The notes: a model not told the origin generated them from the sequence alone. 64,000 nt of DNA from CAVVIG01 sp050249955 (GCA_050249955.1 JBFWPN010000002.1:124001-188000), one strand, 5' to 3'. Positions 41,948 to 51,854 are shown, counted from the stretch's first letter. A program made the numbers and translations.

Positions 41948-42450
41948 TTGCCGGCCTTCGACAGCTTGCGGATCTTCCGGACGATCATCTCCCGCTTCAG
42001 CCCCCGCAGGCGGTCGACGAAGATGGTGCCATCAAGATGATCCATCTCGTGCTGGAACGCGCGGGCCAGCAGGTCGGTGCCTTCGAGCTGCTGCGGGTTG
42101 CCGTCCCGGTCCAGCCCCTTCACGACGGCCCGCTTCGGCCGCACGACGGTCGCGTTGAACCCGGGCACGCTCAGGCAGCCTTCCTCCTCGAGCTGCATGC
42201 CGTCACGTTCGACGAACTCGGGGTTGATCATCACGATGAGGCCGTTCGGATCCCTGCCGACCGACAGGTCGATGACGAAGATACGCAGCGGCACCCCGAT
42301 CTGTGGTGCCGCCAGGCCGATCCCCGGCGCGGCGTACATCGTCTCCACCATGTCGCGGACCAGGACGTCGATCTCCGGCGTGATGGCCGCCACCGGCGCC
42401 GCCGGCTGGTGGAGCACGTGTGCGCCGTAGCGCATGAGGGGGCGAATCAT
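41941..42450 (-). CDS. def: Peptide deformylase
   Basis: Removes N-formyl groups from nascent proteins. All three motifs are present: GIGLAAPQIG, EEGCLSVPG (metal Cys) and FQHEMDHLDG (metal histidines). At 169 residues it is a type-1 enzyme. It starts 7 nt after the aroC stop and overlaps fmt. Confidence 0.97.
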   Translation of the reverse strand: MIRPLMRYGAHVLHQPAAPVAAITPEIDVLVRDMVETMYAAPGIGLAAPQIGVPLRIFVIDLSVGRDPNGLIVMINPEFVERDGMQLEEEGCLSVPGFNATVVRPKRAVVKGLDRDGNPQQLEGTDLLARAFQHEMDHLDGTIFVDRLRGLKREMIVRKIRKLSKAGKW

Positions 42451-42457
42451 CCGGCCC

Positions 42458-43666
42458 TCACCCTCGGGTGAAGCGGGCGGCGGTGCGTGTCCGGTACCGG
42501 GTCAGGTTGTCGATGATCTCCGGCATCGCGTCGCCGCCGAACTTCTCGAGCATCGCCTCGGCGAGCACGATGGCCACCATGGCCTCGCCCACCACGGCCG
42601 CCGCCGTGACGGCGCAGGTGTCGCTGCGCTCGATGGCAGCCGGGCTCAGCTCGAGGGTGTTCAGGTCGACGGAGCGAAGCGGCTTCATCAGCGTGGCAAT
42701 CGGCTTCATGTAGCCGGTGACGCGCAGGTCCTCGCCATTCGTGATCCCCGCCTCGAGGCCGCCCGCGTTGTTCGTGGGTCTCGACACCGGCACCTCGGGG
42801 TGCGTCGTCGTGCCTGTGAGCGGCAGGATCTCGTCGTGAATCCGCGAACCGGGCAGGTCGGACACCCGGGGACCGATCCCGATGCCGACCCCCTTGATGG
42901 CCTGGATGGACATCAGCGCCTGCGCGAGGCGTCCATCGAGCTTGCGGTCCCACTGGACGTGGCTGCCGAGGCCGACAGGCAGCCCCCGGACGATCACCTC
43001 GAAGCTGCCGCCCACCGTGTCGCCGGCGTCCTTGGCCGCGTCGATCACCGCCTTCATCTCCTGCTCGACCGGTCGACTCACGCAGTGCAGCTCGGAGTCC
43101 GCCGGAATCGCCTGCACGTCCTCGAAGGTGACCGCCATCGGGTTGCCGATGGTGGCCGAGCCGATGTTCACGACGTGGCTGACGATGGTGACGCCGAGGT
43201 GGGAGAGGAACTGGCGGCAGACCGTGCCCACCGCCACGCGTGAGGCGGTCTCGCGGGCGCTTGCGCGCTCGAGCACGTTGCGGATGTCGGTGTGGTCGTA
43301 CTTCACGACGCCGGCGAGATCGACGTGGCCGGGCCGCGGACGGGTCACGGCTGGCCGATCGTGCCCTGGCGTCTCCTCCGTGGGAGGCGCCTCCACCGCC
43401 ATCGTGCGCTGCCAGTTCTCCCAGTCCTTGTTCGGAATCATCAGCGCGATGGGTGCGCCGGTGGTGACACCGTGGCGGACGCCGCTGATCGCGTCGGCAC
43501 GGTCCGACTCGATGACCATGCGCCGGCCGCGGCCGTAGCCGCCCTGCCTCCGCCGCAGTTCGGCGGTGAGCGCAGCGAAGTCGATGGTGAGACCGGACGG
43601 AATGCCTTCAAGGATGGTGACGAGCGCACGTCCGTGAGACTCGCCAGCGGTGAGAAATCGCAGCAT
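42458..43666 (-). CDS. aroC: Chorismate synthase
   Basis: Last step of the shikimate pathway (EPSP to chorismate; FMN-dependent). The 402 residues contain the family signatures GESHG, GGYGRGRR, a central DHRPAVTRPRPGH-like signature, RASARETASRVA, and NNAGGLEAGIT-type text. It heads a nine-gene run on the minus strand. A TAGAAT hexamer (43681 to 43676) lies 9 nt before the ATG without a Shine-Dalgarno, suggesting a leaderless mRNA. Confidence 0.97.
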   Translation of the reverse strand: MLRFLTAGESHGRALVTILEGIPSGLTIDFAALTAELRRRQGGYGRGRRMVIESDRADAISGVRHGVTTGAPIALMIPNKDWENWQRTMAVEAPPTEETPGHDRPAVTRPRPGHVDLAGVVKYDHTDIRNVLERASARETASRVAVGTVCRQFLSHLGVTIVSHVVNIGSATIGNPMAVTFEDVQAIPADSELHCVSRPVEQEMKAVIDAAKDAGDTVGGSFEVIVRGLPVGLGSHVQWDRKLDGRLAQALMSIQAIKGVGIGIGPRVSDLPGSRIHDEILPLTGTTTHPEVPVSRPTNNAGGLEAGITNGEDLRVTGYMKPIATLMKPLRSVDLNTLELSPAAIERSDTCAVTAAAVVGEAMVAIVLAEAMLEKFGGDAMPEIIDNLTRYRTRTAARFTRG

Positions 43667-43675
43667 CTGGGCTTC

Positions 43676-43681
43676 ATTCTA
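43676..43681 (-). promoter_or_regulatory. -10 element for aroC (leaderless arrangement)
   Basis: TAGAAT read on the minus strand matches five of six consensus positions and leaves 9 nt to the aroC ATG. The -35 region is poor (TGGAGC at a 16-bp spacing). Confidence 0.4.
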
Positions 43682-43783
43682 TCCGAAAAAACTGCGGGCT
43701 CCAGGCTCGCGCCGCCGCGTGTACCGCATGAAAACGGCCGGGCCGCGATCTTGCACGACGTCGTCTCGCAGACAGGAGGAGGC

Positions 43784-46700
43784 GTGCAGCTGATCGCGGA
43801 TCGATTCGTGGCGGATGGGGACGCGGGCACCACCGACCTCGCGACAGGCGCGTGCGTGAGCCTGCGCGTGTCGACGGAGGGCGGTGCCACGGAACAGGCC
43901 TGGTGGGCAGAGCGGTGCGCATGGTTCTCCAGCCTCACCCATCCGGCCATCGCCCCGCTGATCGACTACGGGATGCTCGGCGAGCACCGGCGCTTCGAGG
44001 CGTGGGGGGCCAGCCCGGGCTGGAGCGGATCGCGTGCGGCTGCGCAGGAGGTGTGCCGCGCGGCGCACGGCTTCCTCGGCGCGAGCGGGCGCACCGCGGC
44101 GGCAGTCGACACCGCCGACGTCGGGACCTGCTACGGCCGCGCCGTGATGATTCCGGGTGCCGCGCACGGGATGCGGCGCGTCGTGCCGCCGGGGGAGACC
44201 ACGGCGCGGTCCTCGCTCGGCATCGTGCTGCCCCCGGATCGCAGACTCGGGCCGCTGCTGGATCTCTTGGAATCGCAAGCACCAGGGCGGCCGTCCGCCA
44301 TGGCGGTGTGGGCGCCCGATCTGTCGGGTGCGGCTAACGCGATCCTGCAGATCGCCCGGGCTGCGCGCCTGGGCGGCGCGGTGCCCGTGTGCCCCGGGCA
44401 GTTCCAGGGTGAGGTGCGACGCCTGCTGGCGGGCCGCACCCTGCTCATCGTGGCCGGCACGCGACAGGAGGACGGGTGGCGCGCGCTGATGGAGGCGGCC
44501 CTGCACGCGGAGCGGCGTCATGCCGTGTGCTTCGTCGGCACCGAGTTCGTGCGGCGCGTGCACCTCGTCACCCTCGGACGCCTCGGCGTCGACGTGCTCA
44601 TGGCGTCGGTCCACCCTCCCCAGGCTCCGTGCGGCCCAGGGTTCCGGCGGGTGACTACCGCGGCGCGCCGCGCCCGCGGCTCCAGGCAGCGCTTCGAACG
44701 CCTGATCTTCGGCAACGGCGCCCCGGCGGCCAGGCCCGGCCGCACGGCGCCATCGACGGCACCCGCGCGTGCCGCGGAGGACACCACGACGATGCCGGTG
44801 CACACGGTCACGGAGATGCCGGGCTGCTCGCGTGTTGGAGCCTGGGCCGCCCCTGGTGAACTGCTTCGTCTGTCCCGGCAGACGGATGTGGCGCGCCGCT
44901 TGATCGCCGGCGGCCGGATTCAGCCGGCCGAACGGCTGCTCAGGCAGGTGATGCACGCATACGCACGACGGGGCGAGTGGGCCATGGCCTCCGACGCGGC
45001 GGTCCTGCTGGGACGCACGCTGCGCCGGCGCGGCCGCCACGACGCCGCCGTGACCGCATCCGATGCGGCGGCCGACTGGGCGCTGCACGCCGGCGACCTT
45101 CCGCGTCTGCAGGCGTCCGCCCTGCTGAGGGCGACCCTCCTTGTCGACGATGGGCGGCCAGGCGATGCGGAACTGGTGGTGGAGCCGCTGTTGGCGTCGG
45201 CACTGAGCGGCGGCGGTCCGCTCGCGGTTGACGCCGCCCTCATGATGGCGCGGACACTATTCTGGCAGGGGCGCTATCCCGAGGCTTCGCACCGCCTCGC
45301 GTCGGTCGGCTCGGACGGTCCGTCGTCGGCGGCCGACGCGGTGCGGTTACTGGCGGCACGCAGTCGTGTGGCCGTGGGGCTCGGTCGCGTGGCCGAGGCG
45401 GTGGCGCTGTCGGCAGCCGCGCGAGAACAGGCCCTGGCCACGGCCGATCCGCGCGCTGCGGCCGGCGCCTACCTCGCGTGTGCGTTTGCCCAGCTCTCTG
45501 CGGGAGACAGTCGCGAGGCGCGCCTGGCGGCGGCCCGCGCGATGGCGCAGTCCCGAGCGGCCCGCCACCCGCGGTCGACACTGCTGGCGAGGTTCCTGCT
45601 GGCGGAGTCTGCGCGGCGCCTGGGCGACACCAGGGTGTCGCACGCTGTGGTCGCCCGATACCTTCGCCTTGCCCGCCCGGCGCTGCCCGGCCTCGCGCGT
45701 GGCCGCCTCGAAGTGCTGCGCGACACGCGCGATGCAGGGGGCCGGTCCGAGACCGGCCAGCGGTGTGCCATCAGGTTCGGGCTTCCTGCGCTCGCGCTGT
45801 TCGCCCAGGTGCATCCGTCGGCAGTCGGGAGCCCCGCGCATGCCGCGGACGAGATCGTCGCGCTCCTGCAGTGCTGCCAGGAAGCGCGGGACGACCGGTC
45901 GGTGCTCGTCGCGGTGTGTGCCCGACTCCGCGGCCGGCTCCGCGCGGCCGGCGTCGGCTTCTTCGCCGCGGACCCCTCCGAACCCGTGCTCGTCGCATCG
46001 GACGGGGCCCGGCCGGATGCCGTGCTCGCCGCGCGGGTCATGGCCGCCGGCCAGCTCGTAGTGCCGGCCGACGCCGAGCCCCGTCCCGAGTCCGGCCTGC
46101 CGGTGCGTTATGCCGGCCAGACCATCGGTGCGCTGGTGGCCACGTGGATGCCCGCCGGCTCGTGGGACGCGTCGGCGCTTGCCATGCTGCTGTCGACCGG
46201 GGCGGCCGCAGCGGGACCGGCCTTGTCCGGCCTGATTGCGGCGCGCGTGGCGGACCGCCGTGCCCGGACGTCGGAACTGCTCGGCGTGAGCGAGGCCGCC
46301 GCACACCTGCGCCGGGCGGTCGACGGTGCGTCGGGTGCTCCGTTTGCGGTGCTGGTCGAGGGCGAGAGCGGCTCGGGCAAGGAGCTCGTCGCACGCCTGC
46401 TGCACAAGCTCGGGCCGCGCCGCGACCGGCCGTTCTGCACCCTGAACTGTGCCGCGCTCCCGGACGACCTCGTTGAATCCGAACTCTTCGGCCATGCGCG
46501 CGGTGCGTTCACGGGGGCCGTCGCCGAGCGGCGGGGCGTCTTCGAGGACGCCCACACGGGCACCCTCTTCCTGGACGAGGTCGGCGAACTCTCGCCGCGC
46601 GCGCAGGCGAAGCTCCTCCGCGCGATTCAGGAAGGGGAGATCCGTCGCGTCGGCGAGAACGTCAGCCGGCGCGTGGACGTCCGGCTGGTCACCGCGACGA

Positions 46701-47215
46701 ACAGGAACCTGCGTGCCGAGGTTGCCGCCGGCCGGTTCAGGCTCGACCTGCTGTACCGCCTGGACGTCATCCGCATTGCCGTCCCGCCACTGCGCGATCG
46801 CCGCGACGACATTCCCGTCCTGGCCGAGCACATCTGGCGCGATGCAACCGGCAGGGTCGGCAGCCGTGCCACCCTTCTTCCCGCCACGCTCGAGGCCCTC
46901 AGGGCATACGACTGGCCCGGGAACGTCCGGGAACTCCAGAACGTGCTGGCAGCACTCGCCGTTCGCTGTCCGAAGCGCGGCCTCGTTCCGCCGACGGCGT
47001 TGCCGACACCGATCGCCGGTGGCGCCCCCCGAGCCACGACACGACGGCTCGACCAGGCACGGCAGGCGTTCGACAGGGACTTCATCCGCGCGGCTCTGGT
47101 GCGTGCGGGTGGGCGACGCGCACGCGCCGCGCGCGAACTGGGCGTCTCGCGCCAGGGGCTCGCCAAGCTGATGGGACGGCTGGAGATTGCAGGGGAGGAG
47201 GTGGGGCAGGGCTGA
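43784..47215 (+). CDS. Very large sigma54-dependent activator with kinase-like N-terminus and TPR region
   Basis: A 1143-residue regulator. GTG 43784 follows a strong GGAGGAGG; upstream in-frame codons lie inside aroC. Residues about 1-75 resemble a degenerate Ser/Thr-kinase N-lobe (LTHPAIAPLIDYG) lacking catalytic residues. Residues about 165-300 may be a degenerate nucleotide-binding domain. Residues about 360-680 are Ala-rich TPR-like helices; 690-820 look GAF-like. The AAA+ domain has GESGSGKE (Walker A, about 859), GAFTGA (sigma54 contact, about 906) and FLDEVGEL. The C-terminus is a Fis-type HTH (RAARELGVSRQGLAKLM). It should activate sigma54 promoters on a signal sensed by the TPR/GAF parts; targets unknown. 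Confidence 0.85.
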   Translation: MQLIADRFVADGDAGTTDLATGACVSLRVSTEGGATEQAWWAERCAWFSSLTHPAIAPLIDYGMLGEHRRFEAWGASPGWSGSRAAAQEVCRAAHGFLGASGRTAAAVDTADVGTCYGRAVMIPGAAHGMRRVVPPGETTARSSLGIVLPPDRRLGPLLDLLESQAPGRPSAMAVWAPDLSGAANAILQIARAARLGGAVPVCPGQFQGEVRRLLAGRTLLIVAGTRQEDGWRALMEAALHAERRHAVCFVGTEFVRRVHLVTLGRLGVDVLMASVHPPQAPCGPGFRRVTTAARRARGSRQRFERLIFGNGAPAARPGRTAPSTAPARAAEDTTTMPVHTVTEMPGCSRVGAWAAPGELLRLSRQTDVARRLIAGGRIQPAERLLRQVMHAYARRGEWAMASDAAVLLGRTLRRRGRHDAAVTASDAAADWALHAGDLPRLQASALLRATLLVDDGRPGDAELVVEPLLASALSGGGPLAVDAALMMARTLFWQGRYPEASHRLASVGSDGPSSAADAVRLLAARSRVAVGLGRVAEAVALSAAAREQALATADPRAAAGAYLACAFAQLSAGDSREARLAAARAMAQSRAARHPRSTLLARFLLAESARRLGDTRVSHAVVARYLRLARPALPGLARGRLEVLRDTRDAGGRSETGQRCAIRFGLPALALFAQVHPSAVGSPAHAADEIVALLQCCQEARDDRSVLVAVCARLRGRLRAAGVGFFAADPSEPVLVASDGARPDAVLAARVMAAGQLVVPADAEPRPESGLPVRYAGQTIGALVATWMPAGSWDASALAMLLSTGAAAAGPALSGLIAARVADRRARTSELLGVSEAAAHLRRAVDGASGAPFAVLVEGESGSGKELVARLLHKLGPRRDRPFCTLNCAALPDDLVESELFGHARGAFTGAVAERRGVFEDAHTGTLFLDEVGELSPRAQAKLLRAIQEGEIRRVGENVSRRVDVRLVTATNRNLRAEVAAGRFRLDLLYRLDVIRIAVPPLRDRRDDIPVLAEHIWRDATGRVGSRATLLPATLEALRAYDWPGNVRELQNVLAALAVRCPKRGLVPPTALPTPIAGGAPRATTRRLDQARQAFDRDFIRAALVRAGGRRARAARELGVSRQGLAKLMGRLEIAGEEVGQG

Positions 47216-47228
47216 ACGAGCGGAGCCC

Positions 47229-47253
47229 CCGCGCGACCGGGCCGGCCGCGCGG
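47229..47253. terminator. Hairpin between convergent sigma54 activator and NHL-repeat genes
   Basis: CCGCGCG and CGCGCGG pair over 7 bp, with a further CCG/CGG inside. It lies between the two stops. No U-tract is seen. Confidence 0.35.
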
Positions 47254-47265
47254 AGGTCAATCGCG

Positions 47266-48438
47266 CTAGCGCTTGAGGCGCGGGATGAACTTGGTCAGGC
47301 CCTGGATCGGACCGACCTCGCCCGCGTAGACATTGCCCTGAGCGTCGGCCGTCACGCCCTCGCCCATCGAGCCGTAGCCACCCATGCCGGACGCCTGCCG
47401 GGACACATGCTCCGGCACGAAGTACCAGACCTCGCCGGTCCGCGCGCTCCCTACGCGCAGGCCCTTGCGCCAGCCCGGGTTGTAGTTGTCGTCCGACTCC
47501 GAGTCGATGGCGTACAGCGTGTCGTCCGCACTGATGTGGATGCCGCTGATGCGGCTGAACTGGTACCACGTGTCGAGCAGCTTGCCGTCCTGGTCGAAGA
47601 TCTGGATGCGGCGGTTGCCGCGATCCGCCACGAACAGGCGGCCGCGCGAATCGAACGCGAGCGAGTGCGGGCCGCGGAACTGGCTCGGGCCATACCCGTA
47701 GCTGCCGAAGCTCTTGATGAACTTGCCGTCCGGCGTGAACTTCGAGATCCGGCCCACCGCTTCCGGGGTCGGTTCGTCGATGAACTGCGCGCTGTGCGAC
47801 TCGGACACGTAGATGCTGCCGTCCGGCCCGACCACGACGTCGTTGGGCTCCGTGAACGCCTCGGGCGGGTTGCCTGTCTTGCCGCCGCTGCCGAGCGTCA
47901 GCAGCACCTTGCCGTCGGGACTGAACTTGACGACCGTATTGCCCTTGTTGGCCCAGTCCGGGAACTTCTTCAGTTCATCGGCGGTGGGCACGCGGGCATC
48001 AACCACCCAGACATTGCCCTGCTTGTCCACGTCCATGCCGTGCGGCCAGAGGATCTGGCCGGCGCCGAACGTCTTCAGGATGTTGCCGTTCGCATCCAGC
48101 TTGATGATCGGATCCACCGTGGACCCGGCGCACGAGTTCGTGCCGCAGCGATCCGCGGCCCAGATGCTCTTGCCGTCCGGGTCGACGTCGATCGCGCTCA
48201 CCGATCCCCACTTGCGCCCGTTCGGCAGCGGTCCGAAGTTCCGGACCGTCTCGTACGGGTTCGGGAGGAAGTTGACCGGCTTGACGTTGGCGTGCTCGGG
48301 CGGACCCGTGGCGCCACGGGGGCGGGCGGGTGGCGCGGCAGGGGCACCAGCGCCCCCCTGACGGCCCTGGGCCGCGAGGGACGCGAACGTGGCGACCACC
48401 GCACAGGCGGTCGCCGCAATCAGGAACTGCTGCTTCAT
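47266..48438 (-). CDS. Exported NHL-repeat beta-propeller protein (peptidyl-amidoglycolate-lyase-like)
   Basis: A 390-residue protein; ATG 48438 with GAGG upstream. A signal peptide (ACAVVATFASLAAQG) and a Pro/Ala linker precede a six-bladed NHL propeller with repeats such as IDVDPDGKSIWAAD, MDVDKQGNVWVVDA, VVGPDGSIYVSES and AFDSRGRLFVADRGNRRIQIFD. The order resembles the alpha-amidating lyase propeller, but the catalytic residues were not verified. It may bind or process a periplasmic ligand. Confidence 0.8.
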   Translation of the reverse strand: MKQQFLIAATACAVVATFASLAAQGRQGGAGAPAAPPARPRGATGPPEHANVKPVNFLPNPYETVRNFGPLPNGRKWGSVSAIDVDPDGKSIWAADRCGTNSCAGSTVDPIIKLDANGNILKTFGAGQILWPHGMDVDKQGNVWVVDARVPTADELKKFPDWANKGNTVVKFSPDGKVLLTLGSGGKTGNPPEAFTEPNDVVVGPDGSIYVSESHSAQFIDEPTPEAVGRISKFTPDGKFIKSFGSYGYGPSQFRGPHSLAFDSRGRLFVADRGNRRIQIFDQDGKLLDTWYQFSRISGIHISADDTLYAIDSESDDNYNPGWRKGLRVGSARTGEVWYFVPEHVSRQASGMGGYGSMGEGVTADAQGNVYAGEVGPIQGLTKFIPRLKR

Positions 48439-48494
48439 AGACACCTCAGGTTCTCGGAGAAGGAAACCGCAGGCGATTGTCGCATGGCTGGACG

Positions 48495-48524
48495 TTGACA
48501 GCCACGCGACCGCGCGGTCATCAT
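48495..48524 (+). promoter_or_regulatory. Candidate sigma70-type promoter of the penicillin-acylase family gene
   Basis: TTGACA (48495-48500), an 18-bp spacer and CATCAT (48519-48524). The -35 is perfect, the -10 matches four of six. It leaves a leader of about 38 nt that includes a GGAGGAG site. Confidence 0.4.
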
Positions 48525-48568
48525 GCCGCCGGTTCCGTCGACACGACCGCAGTCCAGCGGAGGAGTCC

Positions 48569-50920
48569 ATGCCCGTCACCCGAAGCCGCCTCATCGTCCT
48601 CGCCGCAGCGCTGCTGCCGGTGTTCGCCGCCGCGTGCAGCCAGCCCGCGGCCGACGTGCCGAAGGCCCCCGCATCGCTCACGGAGGTTGCCACCGCTTCG
48701 CTGGCCCGCATCGACGGCGAACTGAAGGTGGACGGGCTCCGGGAACCGGTCGAGATCATCCGCGACCGGCAGGGCATCCCGCACATCTTCGCGAAGAACG
48801 ACGATGACCTGTTCTTTGCGCAGGGCTACGTGATGGCGCAGGACCGCCTCTGGCAGCTCGAGATGTGGCGCCGCTGGCGCGAGGGCCGGCTGGCCGAGGT
48901 GTTCGGTGAGAAGGCCGTCGAGTACGACGAACGGGCGCGGCTGATGATGTTCCGCGGGCCTTGGGACGAAAAGGAATGGACCTCGTACCACAAGGATGCG
49001 GAGCGGCTGTTCACCGCCTGGGCCAATGGTCTCAACGCCTACGTCCGGGAGAACGCCGACAACCTGCCGGTGGAGTTCAAGCTCACGGGCATCAGGCCGG
49101 AGCCGTGGACGGCGAAGACGGTCACGCTGCGCTGGGCGAACCTCGGCATCGACAGCGTCCGCTACCACGGGATTGCCGAGATTCAGTTCGCGGTGAACGC
49201 GCGCAAGCTCGGCATCAAGGAAGCCAACGCGCGGCTGGCGCCGGATCCGTGGGACGACATCACCGTACCCGAGGGGCTCGACCTGAACTGGTTCACCGAC
49301 GAACTGCTCGCGGCGGCGCGCAGGGGCGAGGGCAATCCGTTCGAGCCCGGCAGACTGCCGGCGCCCGCCATTGTCGAGCCCTACACGGCGCTCGCGCCGA
49401 AGCAGCTGGCGGCGCGCCTGGTGCCCGAACTGCAGGACATGGACGGCAGCAACAACTGGGTGGTCAGCGGCCAGCACACGGTCACCGGCAAGCCGATCCT
49501 CTCGAACGATCCGCACCGCACCATCGAGATGCCCGCACTGCGGTACTTCGTCCACCTGAACGCGCCCGGCTGGAATGTCATCGGTGGCGGAGAGCCGCCG
49601 TTCGTCGGCGTGGACGCCGGGAACAACGAGAACATGGCGTGGGGCTTCACCTTCGCCGGCACCGACATGGTCGACGTCGTCGTCGAGCAGACCAACCCGG
49701 CGAATGCGAACGAGACGAAGTTCAACGACGCGTGGGTGCCCATGCAGGTCATCCGCGAGGAGATCCGCGTGAAGGGCGAGAGCACGCCGCGCACGGTGGA
49801 GCTGAAGTTCTCGAAGCATGGTCCCGTGTTCTACGAGGACCCGGTCAATCACCTCGCCTTTGCGGCGAAGTCGGTGAACCAGGAGCCGGGCACCGCGGCG
49901 TTCAAGGGCAGCCTCAAGCTGGCCCAGGCCCCGAGCTGCGAGGACTTCTTCGACCGGGCCATGTCGTGGAAGATGCCGACGCACAACCTGATCTGCGGCG
50001 ACAACAAGGGGAACATCGCCTTCCAGATCACGGGGCTCACGCCGGATCGGTCGGGCTGGAACGGCCGCTTCCCGGTTCCCGGCACCGGGAAGTACGAGTG
50101 GACGGGGTTCCGGAGCGACCTCCCGCGCGAATACAACCCCGCGCGCGGCTACATCGCGACCGCCAACGACCAGTCGCACCCGAAGGACTTCAAGGGACGG
50201 CCGGTGTTCTACAACGTGTCCACCGACGTCGATGTGTCGCGCATCGCCAGGATTCGCCAGATGCTCGATCAGCAGATCGCCTCGGGCAGGAAAATCGACA
50301 TCGCCGACATGGAGCGCATGCAGCAGGATGCGTACTCCCTCCGCGCCGAGCGTGATGCGCCGCTCTTCGCCGGATGGAAGGCGACCAGTCCTGAGGCGGA
50401 GAAGGCGCGTGCCATGATCGAGGGCTGGGATCATGTCCTCAGCGCCGACACGGTGCCCGGTGCGATCTACGTGCGCTGGTCCACCAGTGACGCGGGCCGG
50501 AAGGCTGTGACGGCGAAGGGGCCCGAGCGCCGTGCGCTCGTGGAGCAAGGCCTGCTCCAGGCCATCGAGCGCACCACGAAGGACTGGGGCACCGACTGGA
50601 CGCAGTGGCGGTACGGCCGGATCAACCAGAGCCGCCTGCCGCACATGTTCGTCGACGAGTTCGGCCTCGAGGCGATCGAGCGGCCCGGCGGGTTCAACAC
50701 GGTGAACGCCACGGGTGCCAATTTCCGCCGCGTGATCGACCTGACGAACATCGATCGCACGATGGCCACGAACGCGCCCGGCCAGTCGGCTCAGCCGGGA
50801 AGCCCCTACTACGGAAACCTCCGGGAGCACCTGGCCAACGGCGTGTACTACAACCTCCCGTACTCGCGTGAGGCGGTAGAGAAGGCGCAGGCCCACAAGC
50901 TGACCATCGCGCCGAAGTAG
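48569..50920 (+). CDS. Penicillin-acylase family lipoprotein (Ntn hydrolase)
   Basis: A 783-residue exported amidase precursor. ATG 48569 follows GGAGGAG. The lipobox FAAAC has Cys23. The alpha-chain region begins near residue 55 (VEIIRDRQGIPHIFA); the likely autocleavage site and N-terminal nucleophile of the beta chain is Ser294 in DGSNNWVVSG. The family hydrolyses amide bonds in penicillins, acyl-homoserine lactones or cyclic lipopeptides; the substrate here is unknown. Quorum-signal degradation is possible but not shown. Confidence 0.9.
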   Translation: MPVTRSRLIVLAAALLPVFAAACSQPAADVPKAPASLTEVATASLARIDGELKVDGLREPVEIIRDRQGIPHIFAKNDDDLFFAQGYVMAQDRLWQLEMWRRWREGRLAEVFGEKAVEYDERARLMMFRGPWDEKEWTSYHKDAERLFTAWANGLNAYVRENADNLPVEFKLTGIRPEPWTAKTVTLRWANLGIDSVRYHGIAEIQFAVNARKLGIKEANARLAPDPWDDITVPEGLDLNWFTDELLAAARRGEGNPFEPGRLPAPAIVEPYTALAPKQLAARLVPELQDMDGSNNWVVSGQHTVTGKPILSNDPHRTIEMPALRYFVHLNAPGWNVIGGGEPPFVGVDAGNNENMAWGFTFAGTDMVDVVVEQTNPANANETKFNDAWVPMQVIREEIRVKGESTPRTVELKFSKHGPVFYEDPVNHLAFAAKSVNQEPGTAAFKGSLKLAQAPSCEDFFDRAMSWKMPTHNLICGDNKGNIAFQITGLTPDRSGWNGRFPVPGTGKYEWTGFRSDLPREYNPARGYIATANDQSHPKDFKGRPVFYNVSTDVDVSRIARIRQMLDQQIASGRKIDIADMERMQQDAYSLRAERDAPLFAGWKATSPEAEKARAMIEGWDHVLSADTVPGAIYVRWSTSDAGRKAVTAKGPERRALVEQGLLQAIERTTKDWGTDWTQWRYGRINQSRLPHMFVDEFGLEAIERPGGFNTVNATGANFRRVIDLTNIDRTMATNAPGQSAQPGSPYYGNLREHLANGVYYNLPYSREAVEKAQAHKLTIAPK

Positions 50921-50933
50921 GGACACGGCGCCC

Positions 50934-51854
50934 GTGGGCCGCTTCCTCGTCCGCCGCCTCCTGCTCACCGTGCCGGTGCTGATCGGGGTGGCCACGCTGG
51001 TCTTCTCGCTCGTGCACCTCGTGCCGGGCGATCCGGTGCAGGCGATGCTCGGGGAGAGCGCGGCGCCCGGTGACGTGGAGGAGATGCGGGCACGCCTGGG
51101 GCTCGATCGCCCGCTGGTCGAGCAATATCTCGCCTTCGCCGCCGGCCTCGTGCGGGGCGACCTCGGCACCTCGCTGCGTACGAACCAGCCGGTGTCCACC
51201 GTGGTCCTCGAACGGATGCCGGCCACCCTCGAACTCGCGGTCGCCGCCATGGTCGTGGCCGCCGCCCTCGCGCTGCCGCTCGGCGTGCTCGCGGCGGTCC
51301 GCAGGGGCACCTTCACCGATCACCTGTCCACGACGCTCGCGCTCGTGGGCATCTCGATGCCGACCTTCTGGCTCGGGCCGCTGCTCGCCATTGTCTTCTC
51401 GGTCTGGCTCGGCTGGCTGCCGGTGGCAGGGCGGGGAAGCCTGGCCCACCTGGTCCTGCCGGCCGTCACGCTTGGCGCACCGCTGGCGGCGATGCTGGCA
51501 CGCATGACGCGTGCGAGCCTGCTCGAGGAACTGCGGGAACTCTACGTCACGGCCGCGCGCGCCAGGGGCGCCTCGCAGGCCCGCGCGGTTCTGGCCCATG
51601 CCCTGCGCAACAGCCTCATTCCGATCGTCACCATCGCCGGCCTGCAGTTCGGGTCGGTGCTGACCGGCGCGGTGATTACCGAGACCATCTTCGCGTGGCC
51701 GGGCGTCGGGCGGCTCCTCGTCCAGTCGATCAGTGCCAGGGACTATCCGGCGGTGCAGGGCTGCATCCTGCTGATTGCCGTCACCTACGTGTCGATGAAC
51801 CTTCTCGTCGATGTGCTCTACGGCGTCCTCGATCCGCGCATCCGTCATGAGTGA
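50934..51854 (+). CDS. ABC transporter permease, DppB/OppB type
   Basis: A 306-residue inner-membrane permease with six TM segments; the N-terminal FLVRRLLLTVPVLIGVATLVF is classical for DppB. The EAA-loop (about 195-220, ELRELYVTAARARGASQ) contacts the ATPase. GTG 50934 starts 14 nt after the acylase stop. It pairs with the next gene. No ATPase or substrate-binding protein gene is adjacent. Confidence 0.92.
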   Translation: MGRFLVRRLLLTVPVLIGVATLVFSLVHLVPGDPVQAMLGESAAPGDVEEMRARLGLDRPLVEQYLAFAAGLVRGDLGTSLRTNQPVSTVVLERMPATLELAVAAMVVAAALALPLGVLAAVRRGTFTDHLSTTLALVGISMPTFWLGPLLAIVFSVWLGWLPVAGRGSLAHLVLPAVTLGAPLAAMLARMTRASLLEELRELYVTAARARGASQARAVLAHALRNSLIPIVTIAGLQFGSVLTGAVITETIFAWPGVGRLLVQSISARDYPAVQGCILLIAVTYVSMNLLVDVLYGVLDPRIRHE

